DNA of 64,000 bases from Faeciplasma gallinarum. Its GTDB lineage: Bacteria > Bacillota > Clostridia > Oscillospirales > Ruminococcaceae. The stretch is taken from the NCBI GenBank assembly GCA_018711085.1, contig DVIR01000056.1:62001-126000 (forward strand), written 5' to 3'. Shown here piece by piece: positions 7,325 to 18,043 of this stretch. Under the pieces are notes generated by a model. That model had not been told where the DNA came from. It did no database searches and worked only from the letters and a program-made list of their open reading frames with translations. The position numbers and the translations under genes are program-made. The number at the start of each line of letters is the position of its first letter. Within the stretch, counting starts at the first letter, position 1.

Positions 7325-10300
7325 TCACTTAAAGTACTTTACTGCCGCCTCAAACATTCTGATATTGTAGTTGCCGGGGACGTTCTTATAAAGGCCGGAG
7401 CCGACTCTTTCGCTGTGTCCCATCTTTCCGAACACTCTGCCGTCGGGAGAGGTTATGCCCTCTATGGCGTATGCAGAGTCGTTGGGGTTGAAGTGAATGT
7501 CGCCGGTGGCGTTGCCGTCAAAGTCTACGTACTGGGTGGCTATCTGACCGTTTTGGGCAAGCTTTGCTATCAGCTCATCGCTTGCTAAGAATCTGCCCTC
7601 GCCGTGAGAAATCGGCACGCTTACTATGTCGCCCACGTTCATCAAGCTGAGCCACGGGGACTTGTTTGACGCTATTCTCGTTCTCACTATTCTCGACTGG
7701 TGTCTGCCTATGGTGTTGAAGGTGAGTGTGGGGCAGTTTTCGTCGGTGTCGATTATCTTTCCGTAGGGAACGAGTCCGAGCTTTATAAGCGCCTGGAATC
7801 CGTTGCATATGCCGCACATAAGTCCGTCTCTTTGCTCAAGCAGCTCCGTCACGCCTTCTTTTATTGCGGCGTTGCGGAAGAATGCGGTTATGAACTTGCC
7901 GCTTCCGTCAGGCTCGTCTCCGCCGGAGAATCCGCCGGGGATGAACACCATCTGAGCGTCCTTCAAAAGCTTTGCAAAGCGGTCAATGCTTGCGCTTATG
8001 CCGTCTGCGCTTAAGTTGTTTATGACAAGTATTTCAGGCTCCGCTCCTGCGTCCGAAACGGCTTTTGCGCTGTCGTACTCGCAGTTTGTTCCCGGGAATG
8101 CGGGTATTAAGACCTTAGGACGCGCGCGCTTTACTGCGGCTGTCTTATGGCTTTGGACGCTGTAAGAGAAGTTTTCAAACTTTGTGCCGCTGTTTTTGAT
8201 GTTGCAGCTGTAGACGCTTTCGAGCTTGTCCTCATACAGCGACAGCAGCTTGCCGATTGCAAGCGTCTCATCCTTGTAGCTTATCTGTCCGTCGTCGGTT
8301 GTGGTTCCCACAAGCTCGGCGTCGATGTTTTCGCCGTCCGCCATCTCAAGCAGGAAGCAGCCGTAGCTGTAGCCGAATATCTTTTCGGCGGTCATATTGT
8401 CGTCGTACTTAAAGCCCAAGCCGTTTCCTAAGCAAGCCTTCATGACCGCCTCTGCTATTCCGCCCATGCCGGGTGTATAGCATGAAACCGCCTTCTTTTC
8501 CCTGAGCAGTCCGCTGACCCTGTTCATAAGCTCCACAAGCGAGCTTGTGACGGGAAGTCCGTTTCCATCAAACTCGGGGCGAAGTATGACAACCTTATGT
8601 CCTGCGCCCTTGAAGTCGTTAGACACTATCCTGTCGGTGGTGGAGGTTGTCACGGCAAACGACACAAGCGTAGGAGGAACGTCAAGGTCCTCAAACGTTC
8701 CGCTCATTGAGTCCTTTCCGCCTATAGCGCCTATGCCAAGCTCGAGCTGAGCCTTAAATGCGCCCAAAAGCGCAGCCAAAGGCTTTCCCCAGCGCTTGGG
8801 GTCGCGGTTGGGGTGCTCAAAGTACTCCTGGAAGGTCAGGTATACATCCTTAAAGTCTGCGCCGGAAGCTATGAGCTTGCAGACCGACTCGACAACTGCA
8901 AGGTATGCGCCGTGGTAAGGGCTTATTTCGGTTATAAAGGGGTTATATCCGAAGGACATGAGCGAGCAGTCGTCGGTGTGTTTTTTCTCGACGGATATCT
9001 TTTGAACCATCGCCTGAATGGGGGTGAGCTGATTCTTTCCGCCGAACGGCATCAAAACAGTTCCCGCGCCTATGGTAGAGTCAAAGCGCTCCGAAAGTCC
9101 TCTCTTTGAGCACATGTTCAGATCCTGAGCGCAGGCCGTGTAGTTATCCGTAAAGCTGCCCGAAACCGTCTTTGATATGTCGTCGGGGGCAGCGGGTGCG
9201 ATGTCTATATGCTTAGGCGCGCCGTTTGAATTTAAGAACTCGCGGCTTATATTAACTATGGTTTTGCCGTTCCAGTTCATTTTAAGTCTCGGCTCCTGCT
9301 TGACCACAGCTACAGGGCACGCCTGAAGGTTTTCGGTTTTTGCAAGCTCCAAAAACTTTGACACGTTCTGCGGCTCCACAACAACAGCCATTCTCTCCTG
9401 AGATTCGCTTATTGCAAGCTCCGTGCCGTCAAGTCCCTCATACTTTTTGGGAACGGCGTTGAGGCCTATTTCCAAGCCGTCCGCAAGCTCGCCTATTGCC
9501 ACCGATACGCCTCCCGCGCCGAAGTCGTTGCAGCGCTTGATCATCAGGCACGCCTGCTTATTTCTGAACAGCCTTTGAAGCTTTCTCTCCTCGGGGGCAT
9601 TTCCCTTTTGAACCTCTGCGCCGCATGTCTCAAGCGACTTTGCGGTGTGAGACTTTGAGGAACCGGTTGCTCCGCCGCAGCCGTCGCGTCCCGTACTTCC
9701 GCCAAGGAGTATCACGACATCTCCCGGAGCGGGCACCTCGCGCCTTACGTTTTCGGCGGGGGTGGCAGCTATTACAGCGCCTATCTCCATTCTCTTTGCG
9801 GCGTATCCGGGGTGATATATCTCGTCAACTATGCCGGTGGCAAGTCCTATCTGGTTGCCGTACGAAGAGTATCCCGCCGCAGCGGTTGTCACAATCTTTC
9901 TTTGAGGGAGCTTGCCCTTTATGGTCTCGCTTATCGGCTTTAAGGGGTCGGCGGCTCCGGTGACTCTCATCGCGCCGTACACGTAAGACCTTCCCGAAAG
10001 CGGGTCTCTTATAGCTCCGCCTATACATGTGGCAGCGCCTCCGAACGGCTCTATTTCCGTCGGATGGTTATGCGTCTCGTTCTTGAACAGTAGCAGCCAC
10101 GGCTCTTTTACGCCGTCCACGTTCACGTCTATCTTTACGGTGCAGGCGTTTATCTCCTCCGACTCGTCGAGCTTATCGAGCTTGCCCTGCTTTTTAAGAT
10201 ACTTTGCCGCAAGGGTGGCTATGTCCATAAGGCATATGGGCTTTGTGCGTCCAAGCTCCTTTCTCACGGAAATATACTCGTCATACGCCTGCTGCAAAAG

Positions 10301-11017
10301 CTCATCCTCAAAGCTCACGCTGTCTATCTGCGTTAAGAACGTGGTGTGTCGGCAGTGGTCGGACCAATAGGTGTCTATCATTCTTATTTCGGTGATAGTA
10401 GGGTCGCGATTCTCCGACTTGAAGTAGTCTTGGCAGAACGCTATGTCGTCGGCGTCCATTGCAAGGCTGTACTCGTTTACAAACGCCTCAAGTCCCTCTC
10501 TGTCGAGCTTTGTAAAGCCGTCGAGGGTTTTTACCTCGGTGGGGATGTCGTACTTGATGTGCAGGGTCTGCGGCTTATCAAGCGACGCCTCTCTCGCCTC
10601 AACCGGATTTATGACGTACTTTTTAATCTCTGCGATGTCGCTGTCGCTGAGGTCGCCGTAAAGTGCGTACACCTTTGCGGTGCGTATGAGAGGCCTTTCG
10701 CCCTGCGATATTATCTGTATGCACTGTGCGGCGGAGTCTGCACGCTGGTCAAACTGTCCGGGCAGATACTCTACCGCAAACACGTATGCTCCCTCAAGCT
10801 CCGGCTCGTCACATACAATGTCGAGCTGCGGCTCTGAGAACACCGTCTTTTTTGCGTAGTTAAAAAGCTCCGATGAGATGTTTTCCGCGTCGTAGCGGTT
10901 TATAACCCTCACGTCGCTGAGGGAAGAAATGCCTAAGAATGCATGAGCGTCGGACAGAAGCGTCTTTGCCTCCTGCGCAAGCTCTTTCTTCTTTTCAACA
11001 TAAACTCTATATACCAT
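7325..11017 (-). CDS. purL: Phosphoribosylformylglycinamidine synthase, single-chain form
   Basis: PurL turns FGAR, glutamine and ATP into FGAM in the fourth step of purine synthesis. With 1230 residues this is the long single-polypeptide type, not the Bacillus PurL-PurQ-PurS complex. The N-terminal PurS-like part is followed by two synthetase halves; the stretches SDHCRHTTF and ETHNHPTEIEPFGGA with GGAIRDPLSGR mark the first, and GIGGKDSMSGT the second. The C-terminal glutaminase domain starts near residue 965 with PAFPGTNCEYDSA and holds the nucleophile in MCGICNGFQ and the catalytic pair in SHGEGRF. It is the last gene of the operon, 33 bases after purD. Confidence 0.96.
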   Translation of the reverse strand: MVYRVYVEKKKELAQEAKTLLSDAHAFLGISSLSDVRVINRYDAENISSELFNYAKKTVFSEPQLDIVCDEPELEGAYVFAVEYLPGQFDQRADSAAQCIQIISQGERPLIRTAKVYALYGDLSDSDIAEIKKYVINPVEAREASLDKPQTLHIKYDIPTEVKTLDGFTKLDREGLEAFVNEYSLAMDADDIAFCQDYFKSENRDPTITEIRMIDTYWSDHCRHTTFLTQIDSVSFEDELLQQAYDEYISVRKELGRTKPICLMDIATLAAKYLKKQGKLDKLDESEEINACTVKIDVNVDGVKEPWLLLFKNETHNHPTEIEPFGGAATCIGGAIRDPLSGRSYVYGAMRVTGAADPLKPISETIKGKLPQRKIVTTAAAGYSSYGNQIGLATGIVDEIYHPGYAAKRMEIGAVIAATPAENVRREVPAPGDVVILLGGSTGRDGCGGATGSSKSHTAKSLETCGAEVQKGNAPEERKLQRLFRNKQACLMIKRCNDFGAGGVSVAIGELADGLEIGLNAVPKKYEGLDGTELAISESQERMAVVVEPQNVSKFLELAKTENLQACPVAVVKQEPRLKMNWNGKTIVNISREFLNSNGAPKHIDIAPAAPDDISKTVSGSFTDNYTACAQDLNMCSKRGLSERFDSTIGAGTVLMPFGGKNQLTPIQAMVQKISVEKKHTDDCSLMSFGYNPFITEISPYHGAYLAVVESVCKLIASGADFKDVYLTFQEYFEHPNRDPKRWGKPLAALLGAFKAQLELGIGAIGGKDSMSGTFEDLDVPPTLVSFAVTTSTTDRIVSNDFKGAGHKVVILRPEFDGNGLPVTSSLVELMNRVSGLLREKKAVSCYTPGMGGIAEAVMKACLGNGLGFKYDDNMTAEKIFGYSYGCFLLEMADGENIDAELVGTTTDDGQISYKDETLAIGKLLSLYEDKLESVYSCNIKNSGTKFENFSYSVQSHKTAAVKRARPKVLIPAFPGTNCEYDSAKAVSDAGAEPEILVINNLSADGISASIDRFAKLLKDAQMVFIPGGFSGGDEPDGSGKFITAFFRNAAIKEGVTELLEQRDGLMCGICNGFQALIKLGLVPYGKIIDTDENCPTLTFNTIGRHQSRIVRTRIASNKSPWLSLMNVGDIVSVPISHGEGRFLASDELIAKLAQNGQIATQYVDFDGNATGDIHFNPNDSAYAIEGITSPDGRVFGKMGHSERVGSGLYKNVPGNYNIRMFEAAVKYFK

Positions 11018-11049
11018 TTACATCAATACCTTTCCTGGCAAAGCTTATT

Positions 11050-12336
<1,287 letters not shown>

Positions 12337-12342
12337 GGCGGT

Positions 12343-13527
12343 TTAGTGGTGGAACAGACGCATGCCGGTGAACGCCATTACCATGCCGTATTTGTTGCAG
12401 CGTTCTATGCAAACATCGTCTCTTATCGAGCCGCCCGGCTCCGCAACGTACATCACGCCGCTGCGGTGCGCTCTTTCTATATTGTCGTCAAACGGGAAGA
12501 ACGCATCGGAACCTAAGGACACGCCGGTGATTGTGTCAAGGTACGCCCTTGCCTCCTCTGCGGTGAGCGGCTCAGGCTGCGTGGTGAAGTACTTCTGCCA
12601 GATTCCGTCCGCGCACACGTCCTCCTCGTTCTTGTTTATGTAGCCGTCTATGACGTTGTCGCGGTCGGGTCTGCCTATTCCGTCCTTGAAGGGAAGGTTT
12701 AAAACCTTGTCGCACTGGCGCAAGAACCATGTGTCGGCTTTTGAGCCTGCCAAACGTGTGCAGTGGATTCTCGACTGCTGTCCCGCGCCTACGCCTATAG
12801 CCTGTCCGTCGTATGCAAAGCACACCGAGTTGGACTGGGTGTATTTAAGGGTTATTAAGGATATGATGAGGTCTCTTACCGCCTCCTCGGGGAGTTTTTT
12901 GTTCTCGGTAACTATGTTTGTGAGCAGGGAGCGGTCGATTTTAAAGTTGTTTCTGCCCTGCTCAAAGGTCACTCCGAACACCTGCTTATGCTCTATCGGG
13001 TCGGGGACGTAGTCGGGATCGATTTTTACTATGTTATAGTTTCCCTTGCGCTTTGTCTTGAGGATTTCAAGAGCCTCCGGCTCGTATCCGGGAGCTATTA
13101 CGCCGTCCGAAACCTCTCTTTTCAGGAGCTTTGCGGTTGTCACGTCGCACACGTCGGACAAAGCCACCCAGTCGCCGAAGGAGCACATTCTGTCCGTTCC
13201 TCTGGCTCTTGCGTATGCGCATGCGAGCGGAGAATCGTCAAGCTGCGGCACGTCGTCTACAAAGCATGCCTTCTTGAGCTTTTCGGAGAGCTTTATGCCG
13301 ACTGCGGCAGACGTGGGGCTGACGTGCTTGAATGATGTGGCGCAGGGAAGTCCCGTCGCCTCCTTCAATTCCTTTACAAGCTGCCAGCTGTTGAACGCAT
13401 CAAGGAAGTTGATGTATCCGGGCTTGCCGCAAAGGATCTCTATCGGCAGGTCGCTGCCGTTTGCCATAAATATCTTGGCGGGCTTTTGGTTGGGGTTACA
13501 GCCGTACTTCAGTTCAAACTCTTTCAT
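12343..13527 (-). CDS. purH: AICAR transformylase (PurH C-terminal activity as a separate protein)
   Basis: This 394-residue protein corresponds only to the AICAR formyltransferase half of bifunctional PurH. It starts with ELKYGCNPNQKPA and includes the conserved SFKHVSPTSAA with the catalytic lysine-histidine, SNSVCFAYDGQAIGVGAGQQ, and DAFFPFDDNIERA. The methylglyoxal-synthase-like cyclohydrolase domain of normal PurH is absent; the gene just upstream supplies a PurO-type cyclohydrolase. I chose ATG 13527 because GGTGAG precedes it and it matches the family N terminus; the open frame runs to 13593, but that start has no ribosome binding site. The enzyme formylates AICAR with 10-formyl-THF. 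Confidence 0.92.
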   Translation of the reverse strand: MKEFELKYGCNPNQKPAKIFMANGSDLPIEILCGKPGYINFLDAFNSWQLVKELKEATGLPCATSFKHVSPTSAAVGIKLSEKLKKACFVDDVPQLDDSPLACAYARARGTDRMCSFGDWVALSDVCDVTTAKLLKREVSDGVIAPGYEPEALEILKTKRKGNYNIVKIDPDYVPDPIEHKQVFGVTFEQGRNNFKIDRSLLTNIVTENKKLPEEAVRDLIISLITLKYTQSNSVCFAYDGQAIGVGAGQQSRIHCTRLAGSKADTWFLRQCDKVLNLPFKDGIGRPDRDNVIDGYINKNEEDVCADGIWQKYFTTQPEPLTAEEARAYLDTITGVSLGSDAFFPFDDNIERAHRSGVMYVAEPGGSIRDDVCIERCNKYGMVMAFTGMRLFHH

Positions 13528-13607
13528 TTTTCTCACCGTGCCTATGCTTAACGCAGGGGCTTCCTTTCTATAACATAAAATTTTGTTCGCCAAATAAACG
13601 GTTTGTC

Positions 13608-14327
13608 TTATTTGTTCTTATTGATTATCCTTGTCTTTTGCTCTAAGGTTTCAAGGCAGGTATAGTTTACATAAAGGGATATCTTGTTGTCCTCGTTGAG
13701 CGCGTCCCAAAGCTTGTTTGTGAACTCGTCTATGTCGTTTGGTATCTCGACTCTTTCCGGCTCGCCCTGGAAGGTGGGTATGGGGTTTCCGTCGCAGACA
13801 TAGGTGTGTATGAAGTGTCCTAAGCCGCACAGCGGAGCGTATGAGAAGGTGTAGCGGTTGCATGCGCTGCCCATAGCGTCTGCGCTCTTGAGTATGCTCA
13901 TGTCGTAGCTGAAATCGCCCTTTTCAAACGTGAGCATTCCGCTTATTCTGGGGGTGAAGTTGGGCTTGTCCGGCTCAAACTCCCTTGTGCTCAAAGACTC
14001 CGAAAAGCCCTTATTTGCCTTGAGCCCGTCATAAATCGTGTCGGTCTGGTCGCCGTTTGTCACTATGAGCTTGTTTTCATACTTTCTCACCGCGGCATAA
14101 ATTATAAGGCTGGGGTCCTCAACCTTAGATGCGTCGAACGGCTCGGTGTATATCACTCCGTCCTTCTCGGCAAATATTCTGTTGCGGCTGTTTGCGCTTC
14201 TGCCCATTATGAAGTATGCGCTGACTGCGCTCCTGCCGTCAAGGGACTTGCCTATTACTATTCCTCTTCCGACATAGGTGTTGTCCTTTATAAGCTCGGC
14301 TATGTCGTTTATCTTGTAGATATCCAT
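13608..14327 (-). CDS. purO: IMP cyclohydrolase, PurO type
   Basis: The 239-residue product resembles the archaeal-type IMP cyclohydrolase PurO (PF07826), which closes the ring of FAICAR to give IMP. It opens with NTYVGRGIVIG, a motif like the GRGI start of the family, and has AYFIMGRSANSRNRIF around residues 36-51 and TNGDQTD near 95. The gene stands directly before the stand-alone AICAR transformylase, which lacks a cyclohydrolase domain. Family and neighbour therefore fit: together the two replace bifunctional PurH. No membrane or signal segments are seen. Confidence 0.88.
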   Translation of the reverse strand: MDIYKINDIAELIKDNTYVGRGIVIGKSLDGRSAVSAYFIMGRSANSRNRIFAEKDGVIYTEPFDASKVEDPSLIIYAAVRKYENKLIVTNGDQTDTIYDGLKANKGFSESLSTREFEPDKPNFTPRISGMLTFEKGDFSYDMSILKSADAMGSACNRYTFSYAPLCGLGHFIHTYVCDGNPIPTFQGEPERVEIPNDIDEFTNKLWDALNEDNKISLYVNYTCLETLEQKTRIINKNK

Positions 14328-14344
14328 GCTGCTCCCGCCTTTCT

Positions 14345-14971
14345 TTATTTATGTGTTTGCTTATTTACAACCATGTCTGCGCAGACTTTTTCGGCTGACA
14401 TGGGAAGTATCTTCCACTCGGCAAGCCTCATCACCCTCTTTTGAAGGGTTTCGGGCGTGTCGTCCGGACGCACATTCACCGCTTTTTGCATTATTATTTC
14501 TCCGCCGTCCGGTATTTCGTTTACATAATGCACCGTGGCTCCGGTGACCTTTACGCCCCTTGCAAGCGCCGCCTCGTGCACTCTCAAGCCGTAAAAGCCC
14601 TGTCCGCAAAAGGACGGTATGAGCGAAGGATGTACGTTTATTATTCTCTTTTCGTAATGCTTTGTAAAGCGCTCGGAAAGTATGCTCATAAATCCCGCCA
14701 GAACGATGAGGTCTATTCCCTCGCCGTCGAGCAGCTTTATTATCTCGTCCTCAAACGCCTCCTGCGAGCCGAGTTCGCTTCTTACCACCGTCTTATGGCA
14801 TATTCCCGCCTTTTCGGCTCTTGTAAGGGCGTATGCATCGCGGCGGTTTGATATCACCAAAACTATTCTGCCGCTCTTCAAGATCCCCTTGTTCTGCGCG
14901 TTTATGAGCGCCTGAAGGTTTGTGCCGCCGCCCGAGACGAGCACCGCTATCTTTGCCGTCTTATCCATCAT
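14345..14971 (-). CDS. purN: Phosphoribosylglycinamide formyltransferase (GART)
   Basis: PurN moves a formyl group from 10-formyl-THF to GAR. The 208-residue protein has the phosphate-binding loop VSGGGTNLQAL near residue 12, the catalytic asparagine-histidine in IINVHPSLIPSF near 110, and ATVHYVNEIPDGG near 140 with the catalytic aspartate. Family lengths are about 190-215. It lies nine bases after purM. The folate-independent PurT is not seen. Confidence 0.95.
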   Translation of the reverse strand: MMDKTAKIAVLVSGGGTNLQALINAQNKGILKSGRIVLVISNRRDAYALTRAEKAGICHKTVVRSELGSQEAFEDEIIKLLDGEGIDLIVLAGFMSILSERFTKHYEKRIINVHPSLIPSFCGQGFYGLRVHEAALARGVKVTGATVHYVNEIPDGGEIIMQKAVNVRPDDTPETLQKRVMRLAEWKILPMSAEKVCADMVVNKQTHK

Positions 14972-14980
14972 GCGCCTCCG

Positions 14981-16030
14981 TCAGATAAGGCTTATCTTCG
15001 TGTCGGACTTTACGGTCTTGCCGATGATATACGCATCCTCGCCGTTTGCGCGCAAAATCTCCAAAGCCCTGTCCGCGTCCTCCGGCGAAACGACTATGCA
15101 CATGCCGACGCCCATGTTGAAGGTGTTAAACATGTCGCGCTCGCTTATTCCGCCCTTCTTTGCGATCAGATCAAATATCGGCAGAACTCTTACATCGCTC
15201 TTCTTTATCTGTGCGCCGAGACCGTCGGGAATACTTCTCGGGATGTTCTCGTAGAATCCGCCGCCGGTTATATGTGATATGCCCTTTACCTTTACGCTCT
15301 CGAGCAGTGCAAGCACGGGCTTGACGTATATCTTTGTCGGCGTGAGCAAAACCTCGCCTATGGACTTTCCGCCCAAAGCGTCAACCGGCGTCTTTATGTC
15401 CTCGTTTTCGACGTCGAACACCTTTCTGACGAGCGAGAAGCCGTTAGAGTGAACGCCGCTTGAAGGAAGGGCTATCATGACGTCCCCTTCGCGCATGCTC
15501 GAGTTGTCTATTATCTTTGATTTATCGACGACGCCCACGGAAAATCCCGCAAGGTCGTACTCGTCCTCGGGGTAAAATCCGGGCATTTCGGCGGTTTCTC
15601 CGCCTATGAGCGCAGCTCCCGACTGCACGCAGCCGTCGCACACGCCCGAGACTATGTCCGCTATCTTTTCGGGGTAGTTCTTGCCGCAGGCGATATAGTC
15701 AAGGAAGAACAGCGGTTTTGCGCCGCAGCAGATTATGTCGTTTACGCACATTGCCACGCAGTCTATTCCCACCGTGTCATGCTTGTCCATGAGAAATGCT
15801 ATTTTAAGCTTTGTTCCCACTCCGTCGGTGCCGCTGACCAAAACGGGCTTTTTTATTCCCTCAAGGTCAAGCTCAAAAAGTCCGCCGAAGCCTCCGACGT
15901 CGGAGCAAACGCCCGCCGTCATTGTCTTTGCGATGTGCTTTTTCATAAGCTCCACCGCTTTATATCCCGCTGTGATGTCTACGCCGGCAGCAGCATAGCT
16001 GTCAGATCTTGAGTTTTCGTTTATGCTCAT
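14981..16030 (-). CDS. purM: Phosphoribosylformylglycinamidine cyclo-ligase (AIR synthetase)
   Basis: PurM closes the imidazole ring of FGAM to give AIR with ATP. The protein has 349 residues, as usual, and shows SYAAAGVDI near the N terminus, SGTDGVGTKL near 65, CVNDI near 92 and GGETAEMPGFY near 145. The start was placed at ATG 16030, seven bases after AAAGGAAAG; the open frame extends to 16069 without a convincing site. It follows purF by about 45 bases. Confidence 0.95.
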   Translation of the reverse strand: MSINENSRSDSYAAAGVDITAGYKAVELMKKHIAKTMTAGVCSDVGGFGGLFELDLEGIKKPVLVSGTDGVGTKLKIAFLMDKHDTVGIDCVAMCVNDIICCGAKPLFFLDYIACGKNYPEKIADIVSGVCDGCVQSGAALIGGETAEMPGFYPEDEYDLAGFSVGVVDKSKIIDNSSMREGDVMIALPSSGVHSNGFSLVRKVFDVENEDIKTPVDALGGKSIGEVLLTPTKIYVKPVLALLESVKVKGISHITGGGFYENIPRSIPDGLGAQIKKSDVRVLPIFDLIAKKGGISERDMFNTFNMGVGMCIVVSPEDADRALEILRANGEDAYIIGKTVKSDTKISLI

Positions 16031-16075
16031 AGTCACACTTTCCTTTACTTTTATTTTGGCGCCGTACAATCGCTC

Positions 16076-17500
16076 TTATTCTTTTCCGTTCCAGCAGTAT
16101 GTGCAAATCTTGCACTCCGGTATTCCTATAGCCTTGCAAAGTCCCTCAAGTGTCTGGAACTCCAAAGAGGCAAAGTGAAGCTTATCGCAGATAGCCTGCC
16201 TCATCTTCTTTCCTCTTTCCGTTGTGGGGTCGCTGTACTCCTCAAGGTACTCAAGTCCCTGCTCGCCCTCAAGCTCTATTATAGTCGATATGGTGATGAG
16301 GTCTCGGTCGCTTGTGGAGCGCGAGAAGCCCAGGTATTTGCATCCGTACATTATCGGCGGGCATGCGGAGCGCATGTGCACGCTCTTTGCGCCGTTTTCC
16401 GACAGGAACTCCACCGTCTCACGAAGCTGCGTTCCTCTGACTATCGAATCGTCTATGAACAAAAGGTCCTTGCCTCTTATAAGCTCGTGAACGGGTATCT
16501 GCTTCATCTTTGCAACCTTGTTTCTGTCCGCCTGCTTAGTGGGCATGAAACTTCTCGGCCAGGTGGGAGTGTACTTTATAAACGGCCTTGCAAATGGTAT
16601 GCCGCAGCGGTTTGCGTATCCTATGGCGTGAGGAGTTCCGGAATCGGGCACTCCGCCAACGTAATCTATCTGAGGAAGGTTGCCGCTGTCTATATCGTTT
16701 TGAGCCATTATAGCTCCGTTGCGGTAGCGCATGACCTCAACGTTTTCGCCCTCATACGTCGAAGTCGGGTAGCCGTAATACGACCACAAAAACGCGCATA
16801 TGCGCATTTCGCTCTTAGGCGGCTGCAAAACGTTTATGCTGTCCGCGGTTATTTCAACTATTTCGGCAGGTCCAAGCTCCCTGACGGTGTGATAGCCGAG
16901 CTTTGCGTATGCAAAGGACTCAAAGGACACGCAGTGTCCGGTTTCGCTTTCGCCTATTGAAACGGGTATCCTGCCCATGTTGTCCCTTGCGGCTATGATG
17001 TGACCGTCGTCTTTAAGTATAAGTATAGATGCGGTGCCCTGTATTGTGTCCTGGACAAGCTTTATGCCCTCTACGAAGCTCTTTCTTTGATTGATGAGCG
17101 CGGCTACAAGCTCTGTGGAGTTTATCTTTCCGCCGGTCATGGCGTTAAAGTGCCCGCCGGTCGTGGAGAAATACTTCTCAAGTATGTCGTTTGTGTTGTT
17201 TATTATTCCGACTATGCATATGGCATACGTTCCCAAAGCCGAGCGTATTATGAGCGGCTGCGGGTCGGTATCGTTGATTCCGCCTATTGCGGCGGTGCCC
17301 TTCATCTCCTCAAATATATGCTCAAACTTCGTGCGAAACGGCGAATTTTCTATGTTGTGTATGTTCCGCTGAAGTCCTATAACGCTGTCATACGCGGCAA
17401 TTCCTCCGCTCTTTGTTCCAAGGTGCGAATGATAATCCGTGCCGAAAAACACATCGGAAATCACGTCCTTATGTCCGACGGCGCCAAAAAATCCTCCCAT
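16076..17500 (-). CDS. purF: Amidophosphoribosyltransferase-like protein (PurF) lacking the N-terminal cysteine
   Basis: PurF makes phosphoribosylamine from PRPP and glutamine. This 474-residue protein has the two-domain PurF layout: an Ntn-hydrolase-like N-terminal half with GTDYHSHLGTKSGG near residue 21, and a phosphoribosyltransferase half with the PRPP loop LLFIDDSIVRGTQ near 357. Cysteines near the C terminus (CKICTYC) resemble iron-sulphur ligands of Bacillus-type PurF. Unusually, the N terminus reads MGGFFGAVG, whereas a working glutaminase needs a cysteine right after the initiator. GGAAAGG precedes the ATG, so the start is secure. Either ammonia is the nitrogen source, another residue or protein takes over, or this is a specialised paralogue. 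It sits in the normal purF place between purE and purM. Confidence 0.85.
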   Translation of the reverse strand: MGGFFGAVGHKDVISDVFFGTDYHSHLGTKSGGIAAYDSVIGLQRNIHNIENSPFRTKFEHIFEEMKGTAAIGGINDTDPQPLIIRSALGTYAICIVGIINNTNDILEKYFSTTGGHFNAMTGGKINSTELVAALINQRKSFVEGIKLVQDTIQGTASILILKDDGHIIAARDNMGRIPVSIGESETGHCVSFESFAYAKLGYHTVRELGPAEIVEITADSINVLQPPKSEMRICAFLWSYYGYPTSTYEGENVEVMRYRNGAIMAQNDIDSGNLPQIDYVGGVPDSGTPHAIGYANRCGIPFARPFIKYTPTWPRSFMPTKQADRNKVAKMKQIPVHELIRGKDLLFIDDSIVRGTQLRETVEFLSENGAKSVHMRSACPPIMYGCKYLGFSRSTSDRDLITISTIIELEGEQGLEYLEEYSDPTTERGKKMRQAICDKLHFASLEFQTLEGLCKAIGIPECKICTYCWNGKE

Positions 17501-17536
17501 AAATCTCTGCCTTTCCGAAAAAAATAAAACTGTTTA

Positions 17537-18043
17537 TCACTCGTAGTCCTCAACGCTGAGCTGAGGTGAAAGTGACGAATCCTTTCTTAAAACCTTTTGA
17601 GCCTCCGTCTTTCTTCTTTGCTCAAGTCTGTCTCTTAGCTCAATGTCGGAAAGCGCTATTATCTGCGCGGCAAGGTACGCGGCGTTTGCTCCGTTGTCTA
17701 TTGCAACTGTCGCAACCGGCACGCCCGAAGGCATCTGAACCATCGAGAAGAGCGCGTCAAGACCCTCAAGCGTCTTTGATTTGCAGGGCACGCCTATGAC
17801 GGGAAGAATGGTGTAGGACGCAATAACTCCGCCAAGGTGCGCAGCCATTCCCGCCACGGCTACGATCACTCCGAAGCCGTTATCTTCAGCGGCGGATGCA
17901 AACTCCTTTACCTCGTTTGGCGTTCTGTGCGCAGATAAAATTCTCACGACAAACGGAATCTTCAGGATTTCAAGTATCTCCATCACCTTTTCCGCTGTGC
18001 CGAGGTCGCTGTCGCTGCCCATTACGATTCCTACTTTTTTCAT
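17537..18043 (-). CDS. purE: N5-carboxyaminoimidazole ribonucleotide mutase / AIR carboxylase
   Basis: PurE interconverts carboxylated AIR species in purine synthesis. The 168-residue protein shows the N-terminal GSDSDLGTA, the SAHRTP motif with the catalytic histidine near residue 42, and AGMAAHLGGV near 70. The last departs slightly from the common GMAAHLPGV of class I enzymes. No purK or purC follows, so whether it acts as N5-CAIR mutase or uses CO2 directly cannot be decided here. First gene of the operon, behind a long leader. Confidence 0.94.
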   Translation of the reverse strand: MKKVGIVMGSDSDLGTAEKVMEILEILKIPFVVRILSAHRTPNEVKEFASAAEDNGFGVIVAVAGMAAHLGGVIASYTILPVIGVPCKSKTLEGLDALFSMVQMPSGVPVATVAIDNGANAAYLAAQIIALSDIELRDRLEQRRKTEAQKVLRKDSSLSPQLSVEDYE

